From assembly GCA_026986655.1 (NCBI GenBank), contig JALSOD010000222.1, forward strand, positions 1 through 9,077: DNA of 9,077 nt, given 5' to 3'. The DNA is from Caldifarciminota bacterium. Lineage in GTDB: Bacteria > Hydrothermota > Hydrothermia > B15-G9 > WFZT01. The position numbers were made by a program, and so were the translations under genes. This document shows, piece after piece, positions 1 through 7,047 of the stretch (positions are counted from its first letter, which is position 1; every line of letters begins with the position of its first letter). The notes beneath the pieces are model-generated. The model saw only the letters and a list, made by a program, of their open reading frames with translations. It made no database searches and had not been told where the DNA came from.

Positions 1-587
1 TCCATCTCTAAAAAACCCTTTGAATTGAGAAAATTGCGGATAAAACTGATAATTCTTACACGAGTTTTGAAAACCCTTCTGGATTCTGGATTCACGATGA
101 GATCGAGGTATCTTTCTCTATATTTCAGCTCCTTGTCCTGAAGACCGTGCCACTTCTCAGGGAGAGGAAGAAGAGCTTTTGAAAGAATCTGAATTTCTCT
201 GGCAAGAACACTGATCTCTCCAGTTTTTGTCTTAAAAACTTCCCCCTTTACACCTATGATGTCTCCTGTATCAACAAACTTCTTAAAGAATTTTGATCCA
301 TCTTCTTCCGAAAGATTCACAACTTTCGTAACCCCTTTTTGGGTGACAATCTGGATGTCTCCAAATTCGTCTCGCAGATGTGCAAAGTTAAGCTTGCCGA
401 AAATCCTTTTGGTTATTATCCTGCCAGCAATGCTAACGACCTTGCCTTCTATCTTATCATAATTTTCCTTGATTTCTGCAGAATGATGGGACACGTCGAA
501 CTTGTAAGGATAGGGGTCGATTCCCATTTCGCGGAGTTTTTTAACCTTCTCTTTTCTTGTAAAAAATTCCTCTGGATATGTTCTCAC
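1..587 (-). CDS. lysS: Lysyl-tRNA synthetase, class II (5' part, cut by window edge)
   Basis: LysRS attaches lysine to tRNA-Lys in the cytoplasm. The first 195 residues are visible. Residues ~47-135 form the OB-fold anticodon-binding domain (VVSIAGRIITKRIFGKLNFAH, then LRDEFGDIQIV). The family signature linker KWHGLQDKELKYRERYLDLI lies at ~145-164, followed by the start of class II motif 1 (NFLNSKGFLEM) at the window edge. The catalytic core with motifs 2 and 3 lies outside. The start is GTG at 585-587: there is no upstream in-frame ATG, GGGAGG sits 9 nt ahead, and the N-terminus MRTYPEEFFTRKEKVKKL is typical of the family. It lies 98 bp downstream of the aminotransferase on the same strand with no clear terminator between, so it may be the last gene of the serS operon or have its own weak promoter (TAAAAT-like -10 in the gap). 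Identity is seen directly from the motifs. Confidence 0.95.
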   Translation of the reverse strand, partial: MRTYPEEFFTRKEKVKKLREMGIDPYPYKFDVSHHSAEIKENYDKIEGKVVSIAGRIITKRIFGKLNFAHLRDEFGDIQIVTQKGVTKVVNLSEEDGSKFFKKFVDTGDIIGVKGEVFKTKTGEISVLAREIQILSKALLPLPEKWHGLQDKELKYRERYLDLIVNPESRRVFKTRVRIISFIRNFLNSKGFLEM

Positions 588-594
588 TTTTTCG

Positions 595-602
595 TTCCTC
601 CC
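595..602 (-). promoter_or_regulatory. Ribosome binding site of lysS
   Basis: GGGAGGAA on the minus strand, ending 7 nt before a GTG codon. It decides the GTG start at 585-587, because no ATG is available in frame. Confidence 0.8.
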
Positions 603-685
603 TGTTGAAATGCCAAAATTTTAACTCAAAACAAGAAAATATTCACCTGTGGATTACTGGACCGAGGTATTTTTACTCGTGTCTT

Positions 686-1747
686 TCAGGCTTTAAAATT
701 CTTCAGGAGTTCGTAAATCATAAAGGCATCCGACACATCCACGTATCCCATGTGACCAATTCTGAAAACTTTGCCCTTCATACTTCCCTGTCCGGGTGCT
801 ATTTTTACACCGTGCTCGTCGAAATATGAGATGATATCCATATCACTTGTACCTTCCGGAACCTCAATGGCGGTCAAATTTATGGCTGGATTTCGTGAGA
901 ATAGTTTGAAGCCAGCTTCCACCGCCCCCTTTCTCACTATCTTTGCTATTCTACGATGTCTCTCCTCCACCCTTTCAATTCCCTGATCAAGAAGCAAATC
1001 AAGCGCTACATCCAATCCAAGTATTAGATTTACGGCAGGTGTGAAAAGTGGCCTCGCCTTCATCTGGGACTCAAATTCCTTTTTTACGTTGAAGTAATAT
1101 TTGGGAAATCTGGAACTCTCCAAAAAGCTTTCTGCTTTTTTGGAAAACCAGAGGAAAGAAAGTCCAGGTGGTAGCATCAAACCCTTCTGGGATCCCCAGA
1201 CGAGCACATCAATCTTTAATTCCTCTGGATAAATTTTGTAAACGCCGAAGCTGGATACAGCGTCGACCACGAGCAGAGTTTTTTCAGGCACTATTGATCC
1301 TATGAATTTAATATCATGCTCTGTTCCAGTTGAAGTCTCGGTGTGCTGCATAAAAATCCCACGGTACAAATTCGCTTTTAGTTCATCCGTGACCTCTTCT
1401 TTATCAAAGGTTTGGCCGTAAGAATAGTTCAGGCATTTGACATTCAATCCGAATGTTTTTGTAATTTCGCACCATCTTTCGCCAAATTTACCGGCAGAGA
1501 TAACGAGTACCCTATCGCCCGGAGAAAAGAAATTTATAACCGCTGCTACCATAGCCCCGGTTCCAGAAGATGAGAAAATAACAGCGTCTCTTGAGGTGTT
1601 CATCAATTCTTTAAGTTTTCCTCTTACCCTTAAAAAGGTCTCCTTAAATTCCGGCTTTCTATGATGTGGAATAGGTGTACTGAGAGCTTTCAGGACCTCC
1701 GGAGGGACCTCTGTTGGACCAGGTGTAAAAAGCCTCTGCTTCTTCAT
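686..1747 (-). CDS. Class V PLP aminotransferase (alanine-glyoxylate / archaeal-type phosphoserine aminotransferase group)
   Basis: A 353-residue fold-type I PLP enzyme of aminotransferase class V. Visible motifs: TPGPT (8-12), HHR (28-30), the phosphate-cup SSGTGAM (60-66), HTETSTG (135-141), VVDAVSS with D162 for the pyridine nitrogen, GSQKGL with Schiff-base K188, and FRIGHMG with R329 for the substrate carboxylate. It resembles the alanine-glyoxylate/serine-pyruvate/aspartate aminotransferase branch, not classical SerC. In archaea and some thermophiles, enzymes of this branch are associated with serine biosynthesis. Its ATG overlaps the serA stop by 4 bp (ATGA), and no strong Shine-Dalgarno precedes it, which suggests coupled translation. 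From context it probably converts 3-phosphohydroxypyruvate to phosphoserine with glutamate. Alanine, glyoxylate, aspartate or serine as substrate cannot be excluded from sequence alone. No phosphoserine phosphatase is present in the window. Confidence 0.9.
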   Translation of the reverse strand: MKKQRLFTPGPTEVPPEVLKALSTPIPHHRKPEFKETFLRVRGKLKELMNTSRDAVIFSSSGTGAMVAAVINFFSPGDRVLVISAGKFGERWCEITKTFGLNVKCLNYSYGQTFDKEEVTDELKANLYRGIFMQHTETSTGTEHDIKFIGSIVPEKTLLVVDAVSSFGVYKIYPEELKIDVLVWGSQKGLMLPPGLSFLWFSKKAESFLESSRFPKYYFNVKKEFESQMKARPLFTPAVNLILGLDVALDLLLDQGIERVEERHRRIAKIVRKGAVEAGFKLFSRNPAINLTAIEVPEGTSDMDIISYFDEHGVKIAPGQGSMKGKVFRIGHMGYVDVSDAFMIYELLKNFKA

Positions 1748-3318
1748 AGTGATACGTAAGCAACGTTGGTTATATATTCTAAATTCTTGAGCTCATTCAG
1801 GAGCTCTCTCTCGGGTTTCTTATCCAATTTCAAAATACCGAGGCCAAACTTTCTTCTCGTAAAATATCTCAAATCAGATATGTTGTACCCTCGTGATGCT
1901 ATCTTATAGCCTATTTCTCCAATTATACCCGGAGTATCAATAGTCTCAAAAAATAAAAGCTCACCACGTGGCTCGATCTCAAACCAGAAATCCTTGATGT
2001 TCAGGATTCTGTAGTATTTCTCATCGAATACACTTCCGGCCATCTTATTTTTTCCACCGTCATAACCTTTGACAAAAATTATATTCTTAAAGTTATGAAG
2101 CCCATTTCCAGTTTTTATAATCAACTCGATCCCCTTCTCTTTAGCAAGGTAGGGGGCATTTATTTCGTTGACATGGGTATCGGTAATCTGTGTGAGTAAA
2201 CCCTTCAAAAAGTACGCCTTGACGATATCACCAAGATTTTTCGCTGATCCAAGAAGTTCGATCTCAATAACCGGTGTTTTGAGACCAAAAAGTGCGGGGA
2301 AGAGCTTTCCCATTCTCTCGGCAAGTTTTTTGTAAGCTTTGACAAATGGAGTTGCTGCGGATTCCTGAAGGGGAAAATTTACAGGGCTTTTAACCTCACG
2401 GCCTCGAAGAGCATTTATGACGTCGGTAACAACCATGCTTGCAACGTTTTCCATCGCTTCCTGTGTGTTCGCACCAATATGGGGTGTCAGGCTCATAAAT
2501 GGAAAATCCCTGATAGGAAAATCAATGGGTGGTTCCTCAGGGTAAACATCAAGGGCAAAAGCGCCGACTTTTCCGCTTTTAACAGCTTCAAAAAGTGCAT
2601 CATGGTCGATGATACCACCACGAGCGATGTTTAGAATGACCACCCCGTCTTTCATTTTTTCAAACTCTTTATAGGAAATCATGCCACGGGTCTCTTCTGT
2701 AAGTGGGGCATGAATGGTTATGACATCAGAAACTGCAAGTAGCTCATCCAGGGTTTTCAAGAGTTTTACGTTGAGCTTTTCTGCTTTTGATTGGGGAATG
2801 TAAGGATCATAGGCGTAGAGTTTCATACCAAATGCCAGTGCTCTTCTGGCAACCTCTGAGCCGATTCGTCCGAGGCCGATAATTCCAAGACTTTTTCTAT
2901 AAAGCTCGTGTCCGAATAGTTTTTTCTTGTGCCATTTCCCATTGAGAATTCCCTGATGACCGTAGGGGATGCCCCTGACACAGGCTATCATGTGTGCGAT
3001 GGTTAATTCTGCCACCGATATGCGGTTGCCACCAGCCGTGTTTACTACCAGTATTCCGCGTTTTGATGCCTCTTCAATGTCTATGCTATCTACACCCACC
3101 CCAGCGCGCCCAATCACCTTCAGCTTTCTGGCCCTTTCAAGGAGCTCCTTCGTGACCGGTGTTCTGCTCCGCGTGATAATTCCATCATAGTTTTTAACAA
3201 TCTCAAGAAGTTCTTCCCAGGGAATGCCAGGTCTATAGTCGTACTCAACCCCCTCTTTCCTGAAAATTTCAAATGTCTGTTCTGGCAGGTTGTCAGTGAT
3301 TAAAACTTTTAACTTCAT
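1744..3318 (-). CDS. serA: D-3-phosphoglycerate dehydrogenase (long form with ACT domain)
   Basis: This enzyme carries out the first step of serine synthesis, NAD-dependent oxidation of 3-phosphoglycerate. It has 524 residues, the length of the long (type I) PGDH. Domains in order: substrate-binding half 1-100 with RAGVGVDSID (71-80); Rossmann domain with GLGRIG (148-153) and D171, which favours NAD; catalytic R233 (IARGGIID), E262 (DVYPEEPP) and H280 (TPHIGANT); an intervening allosteric-substrate-binding domain ~320-450 (LLGSAKNLGDI, TDTHVNEINAPYLAKEKGIE); and a C-terminal ACT domain ~452-524 (ETIDTPGIIGEIG, RGYNISDL). The ACT domain is the usual site of serine feedback inhibition in the family; inhibition here is inferred. 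The gene overlaps serS upstream and the aminotransferase downstream by 4 bp each and lacks a clear Shine-Dalgarno of its own, consistent with translational coupling. Confidence 0.97.
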   Translation of the reverse strand: MKLKVLITDNLPEQTFEIFRKEGVEYDYRPGIPWEELLEIVKNYDGIITRSRTPVTKELLERARKLKVIGRAGVGVDSIDIEEASKRGILVVNTAGGNRISVAELTIAHMIACVRGIPYGHQGILNGKWHKKKLFGHELYRKSLGIIGLGRIGSEVARRALAFGMKLYAYDPYIPQSKAEKLNVKLLKTLDELLAVSDVITIHAPLTEETRGMISYKEFEKMKDGVVILNIARGGIIDHDALFEAVKSGKVGAFALDVYPEEPPIDFPIRDFPFMSLTPHIGANTQEAMENVASMVVTDVINALRGREVKSPVNFPLQESAATPFVKAYKKLAERMGKLFPALFGLKTPVIEIELLGSAKNLGDIVKAYFLKGLLTQITDTHVNEINAPYLAKEKGIELIIKTGNGLHNFKNIIFVKGYDGGKNKMAGSVFDEKYYRILNIKDFWFEIEPRGELLFFETIDTPGIIGEIGYKIASRGYNISDLRYFTRRKFGLGILKLDKKPERELLNELKNLEYITNVAYVSL

Positions 3319-4592
3319 TTTGGCTCAATTATCTTGAGGCCTCCCATATAGGGCCTTAAAACTTCTGGTATAACCACACTACCGTCTTCTTGCTGGTAAT
3401 TTTCAAGAATAGCAATGAAAACCCTCGGGGTTGCGAGTCCAGAGCCATTCAGGGTGTGCATAAATTCAACTTTGCCATTTTTCCTTCTAAACCTTGCATT
3501 TGCGCGTCTGGCCTGAAAGTCCTCGGTATTTGATACCGAGGATACTTCAAGCCACCTATTGAGCCCTGGTGCCCACGCCTCAATGTCGTAAGTTTTTGTT
3601 GCTGCAAAACCCAGATCACCGGTGCAGAGCTCTACAATTCTGTAAGGTATATCAAGCATTTGCAGAATTCTCTCAGCATCCTTTAGCATGGATTCAAGCT
3701 CTTCGTAGGAGTCCTCCGGCTTTGTGTATTTGAAAAGCTCTACTTTGTTGAATTGGTGAACGCGTATCATTCCCCTGACGTCTTTTCCGTAAGACCCGGC
3801 CTCTCGTCTAAAACAGGAAGTGTAAGCGACATATTTTTTTGTCAGCTCTTTCTCAGGCAAAATCTCATCTCTGTGCAGATTGGCAAGTACAACTTCTGCC
3901 GTCGGGATAAGAAAAAGCTTGTCCTCGGACGCGAAATACATTTCTTCCCTGAACTTCGGAAGATGACCAGATGCATACATCGACTCTTCTCTCACGAGAT
4001 AAGGTGGATAGATCTCTTCATATCCATGTTCTTTTGTGTGAATATCAAGGAAGAAATTTATCAGTGCCCTCTCTAACATAGCGCCCTCGTTTCTGTAGAT
4101 TACGAAGCGAGAGCCTGAAATTTTCCCTGCCCTTTCAAAATCAAGTATCCCAAGAATCTCTCCAAGATCCCAGTGGGGCTTTGGTGTAAAGTCAAATTCC
4201 CGTATCTCTCCCCAGTGACGCGAAACAACATTCTCTGTCTCGTCCTTACCAACAGGCACACTCTCATGGGGAATATTGGGGATCTCGAGAAGCTTTCTAT
4301 TGAAAATGTCCTCAACTTTTTTCCTTTCCTCCGAGAGGAGTTTGATCTTATCCCCGATTCCCCTCACTTCTTCAATGATACTTGTTGCATCCCCACCTGA
4401 TTTCTTTATCCTGGATACTTCTTTAGATTTTTCATTCCTGATTTTGCGGAGCGAATCCTCCTCTTTGATGATCTCTCTCCGCTTTCTATCCAGCTCAAGC
4501 AGCTCATCCACCACATCCGTCTCATAACCTCGTTTCTTTAATGCCTCTCTGATAATTTCTGGATTTTCCCTTAGCAACTTAATGTTTATCAT
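3315..4592 (-). CDS. serS: Seryl-tRNA synthetase
   Basis: A class II aminoacyl-tRNA synthetase that activates serine and charges tRNA-Ser (and tRNA-Sec where present). It has 425 residues, normal for the bacterial form. An N-terminal antiparallel coiled coil (~28-100, heptad-rich and highly charged), which in this family grips the long variable arm of tRNA-Ser, is followed by the catalytic domain. TAEV (231-234) contacts serine; motif 2 is SCFRREAGSYGKDVRGMIR with R262; EVSSVSNTEDFQARR lies at 349-363; motif 3 is NGSGLATPR with R390. The ATG at 4590-4592 has GGAGGTT 6 nt upstream. It is the first gene of the leftward operon, and the short leader (about 24 nt) leaves no space for a T-box, so tRNA-sensing control by that route is not expected. 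Confidence 0.98.
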   Translation of the reverse strand: MINIKLLRENPEIIREALKKRGYETDVVDELLELDRKRREIIKEEDSLRKIRNEKSKEVSRIKKSGGDATSIIEEVRGIGDKIKLLSEERKKVEDIFNRKLLEIPNIPHESVPVGKDETENVVSRHWGEIREFDFTPKPHWDLGEILGILDFERAGKISGSRFVIYRNEGAMLERALINFFLDIHTKEHGYEEIYPPYLVREESMYASGHLPKFREEMYFASEDKLFLIPTAEVVLANLHRDEILPEKELTKKYVAYTSCFRREAGSYGKDVRGMIRVHQFNKVELFKYTKPEDSYEELESMLKDAERILQMLDIPYRIVELCTGDLGFAATKTYDIEAWAPGLNRWLEVSSVSNTEDFQARRANARFRRKNGKVEFMHTLNGSGLATPRVFIAILENYQQEDGSVVIPEVLRPYMGGLKIIEPK

Positions 4593-4598
4593 GAATTA

Positions 4599-4605
4599 AA
4601 CCTCC
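4599..4605 (-). promoter_or_regulatory. Ribosome binding site of serS
   Basis: GGAGGTT on the minus strand, 6 nt before the ATG of serS. It is a strong anti-16S match and fixes the start. Confidence 0.85.
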
Positions 4606-4616
4606 ATTGCAAAGTG

Positions 4617-4646
4617 TGCATAATTATAGCAGAAAAACTGTATAAT
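4617..4646 (+). promoter_or_regulatory. Predicted promoter of the FemAB-like/glycosyltransferase pair
   Basis: A perfect TATAAT -10 lies at 4641-4646, with a weak -35 candidate TGCATA at 4617-4622 (18-bp spacing, 3 of 6 consensus matches). Initiation about 7 nt after the -10 falls on or next to the ATG at 4653, predicting a leaderless mRNA. Its -35 region abuts the -10 of the serS promoter, so the two polymerases would compete for the same DNA. Confidence 0.5.
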
Positions 4647-4648
4647 TA
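4621..4648. repeat. Dyad symmetry joining the two divergent -10 elements
   Basis: TAATTATA (4621-4628) and TATAATTA (4641-4648) are perfect 8-bp inverted copies. Symmetry continues inside as CAG (4630-4632) and CTG (4638-4640) around an AAAAA centre, with G4629 as the only unpaired base. Each strand therefore reads CTG(C)TATAATTA. The dyad may simply reflect two promoters of like sequence back to back, or may be an operator. Confidence 0.7.
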
Positions 4649-4651
4649 CAC
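4623..4651 (-). promoter_or_regulatory. Predicted sigma70-type promoter of the serS operon (extended -10)
   Basis: On the minus strand TGCTATAAT (4631 down to 4623) is a perfect extended -10 (TGnTATAAT). A poor -35 (GTGTAA, 4651-4646) lies 17 bp upstream, as expected when the extended element carries recognition. Initiation about 7 nt downstream (near 4616) would give a leader of roughly 24 nt containing the serS ribosome binding site. This promoter overlaps the rightward one. Confidence 0.65.
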
Positions 4652-4652
4652 C

Positions 4653-5579
4653 ATGAAATTCGAACTCGGGGACCTTGACCTCGATGAATATCAAAGATTA
4701 CTTGAGAATTCAAATTATAAGCGTATTTACCGGGCTTCTCAATTTTTGCGGGTCTGGGTGAGAGGTCTCCCGGGAGTCATTTTAAAATTTCTCATTTCAG
4801 ACAGGGTGGTCTTACCTGCTCTGATTTTCAAAAGAGGCCCACTGAAGGCACTTTATTCCTTACCTTACCAGACTTTTGGCGGACCTGTAGGAAACCTATC
4901 AGAGGAGATTGAGCTCGAACATGATTTTCAGAAATTTAGCGAGGTTGCAATTGATGATCCTGAATATCTACTCAGAATTCCCGGGCTGGAGATCAAAACT
5001 GCGAGAGAAGCCTTCATTAATCTTAGTGGTGGGTATTCAAGAGTTTTTACCCGCTATGCTCCGTCACGTAGAAAGATTGTTAGAAAATTGAGAAAAAATC
5101 CACCTGACGTGCGAGAATTTAAAGGTGAGAACGACATTCTCTTGATTTATCCTCTTTATCATGAATTCGTTCAATCGAAGAACATTCAAATTTTCCCACA
5201 AAGATTTTTCCACGTTCTTGTTGAGCATCTCTACCCACAAAACATTTATGGGTTTGTTGCTCTCTCAGGAGGGAAACCTGCTGGGTACATAATCAACGTG
5301 TACGGCTATGGAGAGGCGATTTCCTTCTCCCATGTGTGGCGAAAGGGAGAGAAGAATCTGTCAACATTTCTCATCGATCTTTCCATACAAAGGGCTGCAG
5401 AGCTCGGATTAAAAGAATTCTCTCTGGGCCTCACAAATGAGAGTATGCAGGGTGTCCTTGCTTTTAAAAGGAGTTTTGGCGTAGATTTTAGGCCCATGAG
5501 AACGTACTGGAAGAGGACCTTTTATCATAATCTCGCCAGGAATATAAAGACAGGTTTACGGAAATGGCTAAGATTTTAA
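4653..5579 (+). CDS. FemAB-like / GNAT-fold protein (peptidoglycan- or exopolysaccharide-linked acyl/aminoacyl transferase)
   Basis: A 308-residue protein resembling the FemAB/Acetyltransf_6 group with two GNAT-like halves. Visible signs: LYSLPYQTFGGPVG (67-80), matching the family's 'slPy..yGG' segment; a basic helix RYAPSRRKIVRKLRKNP (134-150), like the FemX region before the second half; GGKPAGYIINVYG (206-218), a GNAT beta hairpin; and GLKEFSLGLTN followed by FKRSFGVDFRPMRTYW (271-286), the family's C-terminal signature. There is no signal peptide or membrane segment, and the last ~15 residues are basic and amphipathic. Family members add amino acids to peptidoglycan bridges using aminoacyl-tRNA, or act in exopolysaccharide systems; the substrate here is unknown. 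The frame is open back to a GTG at 4614, but that codon has no ribosome binding site and lies upstream of the expected transcription start, so ATG 4653 is preferred. It overlaps the next gene by 16 bp. Confidence 0.8.
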   Translation: MKFELGDLDLDEYQRLLENSNYKRIYRASQFLRVWVRGLPGVILKFLISDRVVLPALIFKRGPLKALYSLPYQTFGGPVGNLSEEIELEHDFQKFSEVAIDDPEYLLRIPGLEIKTAREAFINLSGGYSRVFTRYAPSRRKIVRKLRKNPPDVREFKGENDILLIYPLYHEFVQSKNIQIFPQRFFHVLVEHLYPQNIYGFVALSGGKPAGYIINVYGYGEAISFSHVWRKGEKNLSTFLIDLSIQRAAELGLKEFSLGLTNESMQGVLAFKRSFGVDFRPMRTYWKRTFYHNLARNIKTGLRKWLRF

Positions 5580-6682
5580 TTCTCACCTGCTGGGACGACG
5601 ATTTTGACCTCGAGACTGTACGGGGCACACCTGAAACGGCATATCTTCTCCATTATCTTGATAAACAAGGAATCAGCCAATCTGTCGTTTTCCCATCAAA
5701 AAGAAATGATTTCCCCCCGAATTTTGTGCCGGTAAGGGTGAAACTCCTCCCCTCAGGCAGAGGCATAAGGTTTGTAAGTACCCCCATAAACTATTTTTTT
5801 CTGAATTTTGCTATGCTGCGGAAGGTTCGGAGTTTAAAAGAAAAGTATCATCTCGTGTATTCACTTTGCAGTTCAACCTCTTTCGCTGCGTGGAAAATAT
5901 CAAAGGAACAGGGAATTCCTTATGCCCAGAAATTTTCTGGTCTCATCTTCTTCGGAAAGTATGGAAAGTTTGAGCGATGGTTACAGGATTTTCACACCTC
6001 ATTAACCATAAAACTCAGGCCAGATTTGACTTTTGTGGTCGATGATGGCTCTGGTGGAGGAAGGATACTTATAGACTCGGGATTATCTGAAAAGAAGGTC
6101 GTCACACTTCCTAATCCAGTTCCTGAAAAAGTATTCCTGAAGAAAAGGAATTCATCCCCTGTGATCGGATGGGTTGGGAGATTCAACAGACTCAAAGGCG
6201 TAAATTTTCTACCTGATATTATTGTAGATGTTCTCGAAATGATGCCCGATGTGAAATTTAGAATTGTTGGTTTTGGCCCTTATAGATCACTTCTTGAGAA
6301 AAAGCTCAGAAAATTCAGGCAGAATGTTACTATTGAGGAAGGTGGAACGTATTTCGAGACACTTAAAATTTATGGAGAGATCGATCTTTTTATTTCAACG
6401 AATGTTTATGCGAACTACACACTTCCAGTACTTGAAGCCCTTGCTCATGGAACACCAGTTGTAGCTTTCAGTGTGCCCGGTACAGGAAGGTTGATTAAGG
6501 ATGGAATAAATGGATACGTTGTTTCACCTTTTAATACGGGGATGTTTGCCAGGAAGATAGTTGAAGCACTTCGCAGGATTGATGAGATGGTTGTGCCAGC
6601 GAGGGAGGCCGTGAACGGCCTCCCTCGCTGGCACAACCGCATGGCCCTAGAAATCACCATGCTAAAAAGACTTATGGAGTGA
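5564..6682 (+). CDS. Glycosyltransferase, GT-B fold, group 1 (GT4-like)
   Basis: A 372-residue enzyme expected to transfer a sugar from a nucleotide-sugar donor, probably in cell-surface glycan assembly on the cytoplasmic side of the membrane. The N-terminal acceptor domain (1-~185) starts with a beta strand, AKILILTCW. The C-terminal donor domain shows LPNPVP (182-187), IGWVGRFNRLKG (201-212), FRIVGFGP (232-239), and LPVLEALAHGTPVVAF with PGTGRLIKDGINGYVV (287-320). The usual EX7E motif has its second Glu (E291), but the first position is A283 (context NVYANYTLP). The start ATG overlaps the upstream gene by 16 bp, indicating a two-gene operon. The last 30 codons contain a perfect 23-bp hairpin (see repeat), with conserved-looking W356 in its second arm. 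Donor and acceptor cannot be deduced. Confidence 0.88.
   Translation: MAKILILTCWDDDFDLETVRGTPETAYLLHYLDKQGISQSVVFPSKRNDFPPNFVPVRVKLLPSGRGIRFVSTPINYFFLNFAMLRKVRSLKEKYHLVYSLCSSTSFAAWKISKEQGIPYAQKFSGLIFFGKYGKFERWLQDFHTSLTIKLRPDLTFVVDDGSGGGRILIDSGLSEKKVVTLPNPVPEKVFLKKRNSSPVIGWVGRFNRLKGVNFLPDIIVDVLEMMPDVKFRIVGFGPYRSLLEKKLRKFRQNVTIEEGGTYFETLKIYGEIDLFISTNVYANYTLPVLEALAHGTPVVAFSVPGTGRLIKDGINGYVVSPFNTGMFARKIVEALRRIDEMVVPAREAVNGLPRWHNRMALEITMLKRLME
6589..6638. repeat. Perfect 23-bp inverted repeat with 4-nt loop inside the glycosyltransferase gene
   Basis: The left arm 6589-6611 and right arm 6616-6638 are exact reverse complements; the loop is TGAA (6612-6615). The arms are about 74% GC (17 of 23), far above the surrounding gene. 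The frame runs through it, encoding VVPAREAV and NGLPRWHN. There is no T-run after it, so it is not a standard intrinsic terminator. ATGG occurs directly outside or overlapping each end (6587-6590 and 6641-6644), 54 bp apart, a multiple of 3. Confidence 0.97.
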
Positions 6683-7020
6683 GAAACTGAACAAAAAGTC
6701 CATTTTTGTAAATAGGCAACCACCAGAAATCCTTATTTGAAAACCAAAAGAGAAAGTTCACTAATTCGAGATGGGGAATACATCAAATTATAAGTTCCCT
6801 AATTTTTACTTGGGTTAAATAGCAATCGATGATACTCTTGTCATAAACTGATTTCAGAAGTTGAACGATTTTGAGAATCGAGCTCCTCAATTTTTCGAAA
6901 CCGATGATATAAGTGGATTTCGGATATCGAGGTGCCAAGCTTGAGTTTTATACATAAATCGTGGGGATATGGGGGATTAGGTCGGGTCAGAGACAATTTC
7001 ATACCATTTTTACTTCCCAC

Positions 7021-7045
7021 TCCAAAATAGTTGAACTATTTTGGA
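7021..7045 (+). promoter_or_regulatory. Leader hairpin directly before the ATPase ribosome binding site
   Basis: TCCAAAATAGT (7021-7031), loop TGA, then ACTATTTTGGA (7035-7045): an 11-bp perfect inverted repeat. It ends 2 nt before the AGGAGGT of the downstream gene. It could act as a protein-binding operator, an mRNA stability element or a translation control element; the sequence does not distinguish these. Confidence 0.75.
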
Positions 7046-7047
7046 AC

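Noticed and set aside
661..695. Hairpin between the aminotransferase and lysS as operon terminator
   Set aside because: The stem (CGAG/CTCG with bulges) has no T-run in the direction of transcription, so it does not support ending the transcript before lysS.
3753..4076. 107-codon plus-strand frame inside serS
   Set aside because: Antisense shadow of a well-identified gene with no ribosome binding site or family resemblance.
4593..4622. T-box or riboswitch ahead of serS
   Set aside because: The predicted leader is only about 24 nt, too short for any known tRNA-sensing leader.
4614..4652. Upstream GTG start adding 13 residues to the FemAB-like protein
   Set aside because: No ribosome binding site precedes it, it lies upstream of the likely transcription start, and the added residues are translated promoter sequence.
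6691..6709. ACAAAAA/TTTTTGT hairpin after the glycosyltransferase stop as a terminator
   Set aside because: The stem is purely A-T except one pair at the outer end, too weak for a thermophile, and no T-run follows.
6783..6938. Minus-strand frame of 51 codons from a TTG, hydrophobic-charged pattern in an intergenic region
   Set aside because: Length is within chance at this base composition; there is no ATG, no ribosome binding site and no recognised family. A profile search finding homologues would revive it as a gene remnant.
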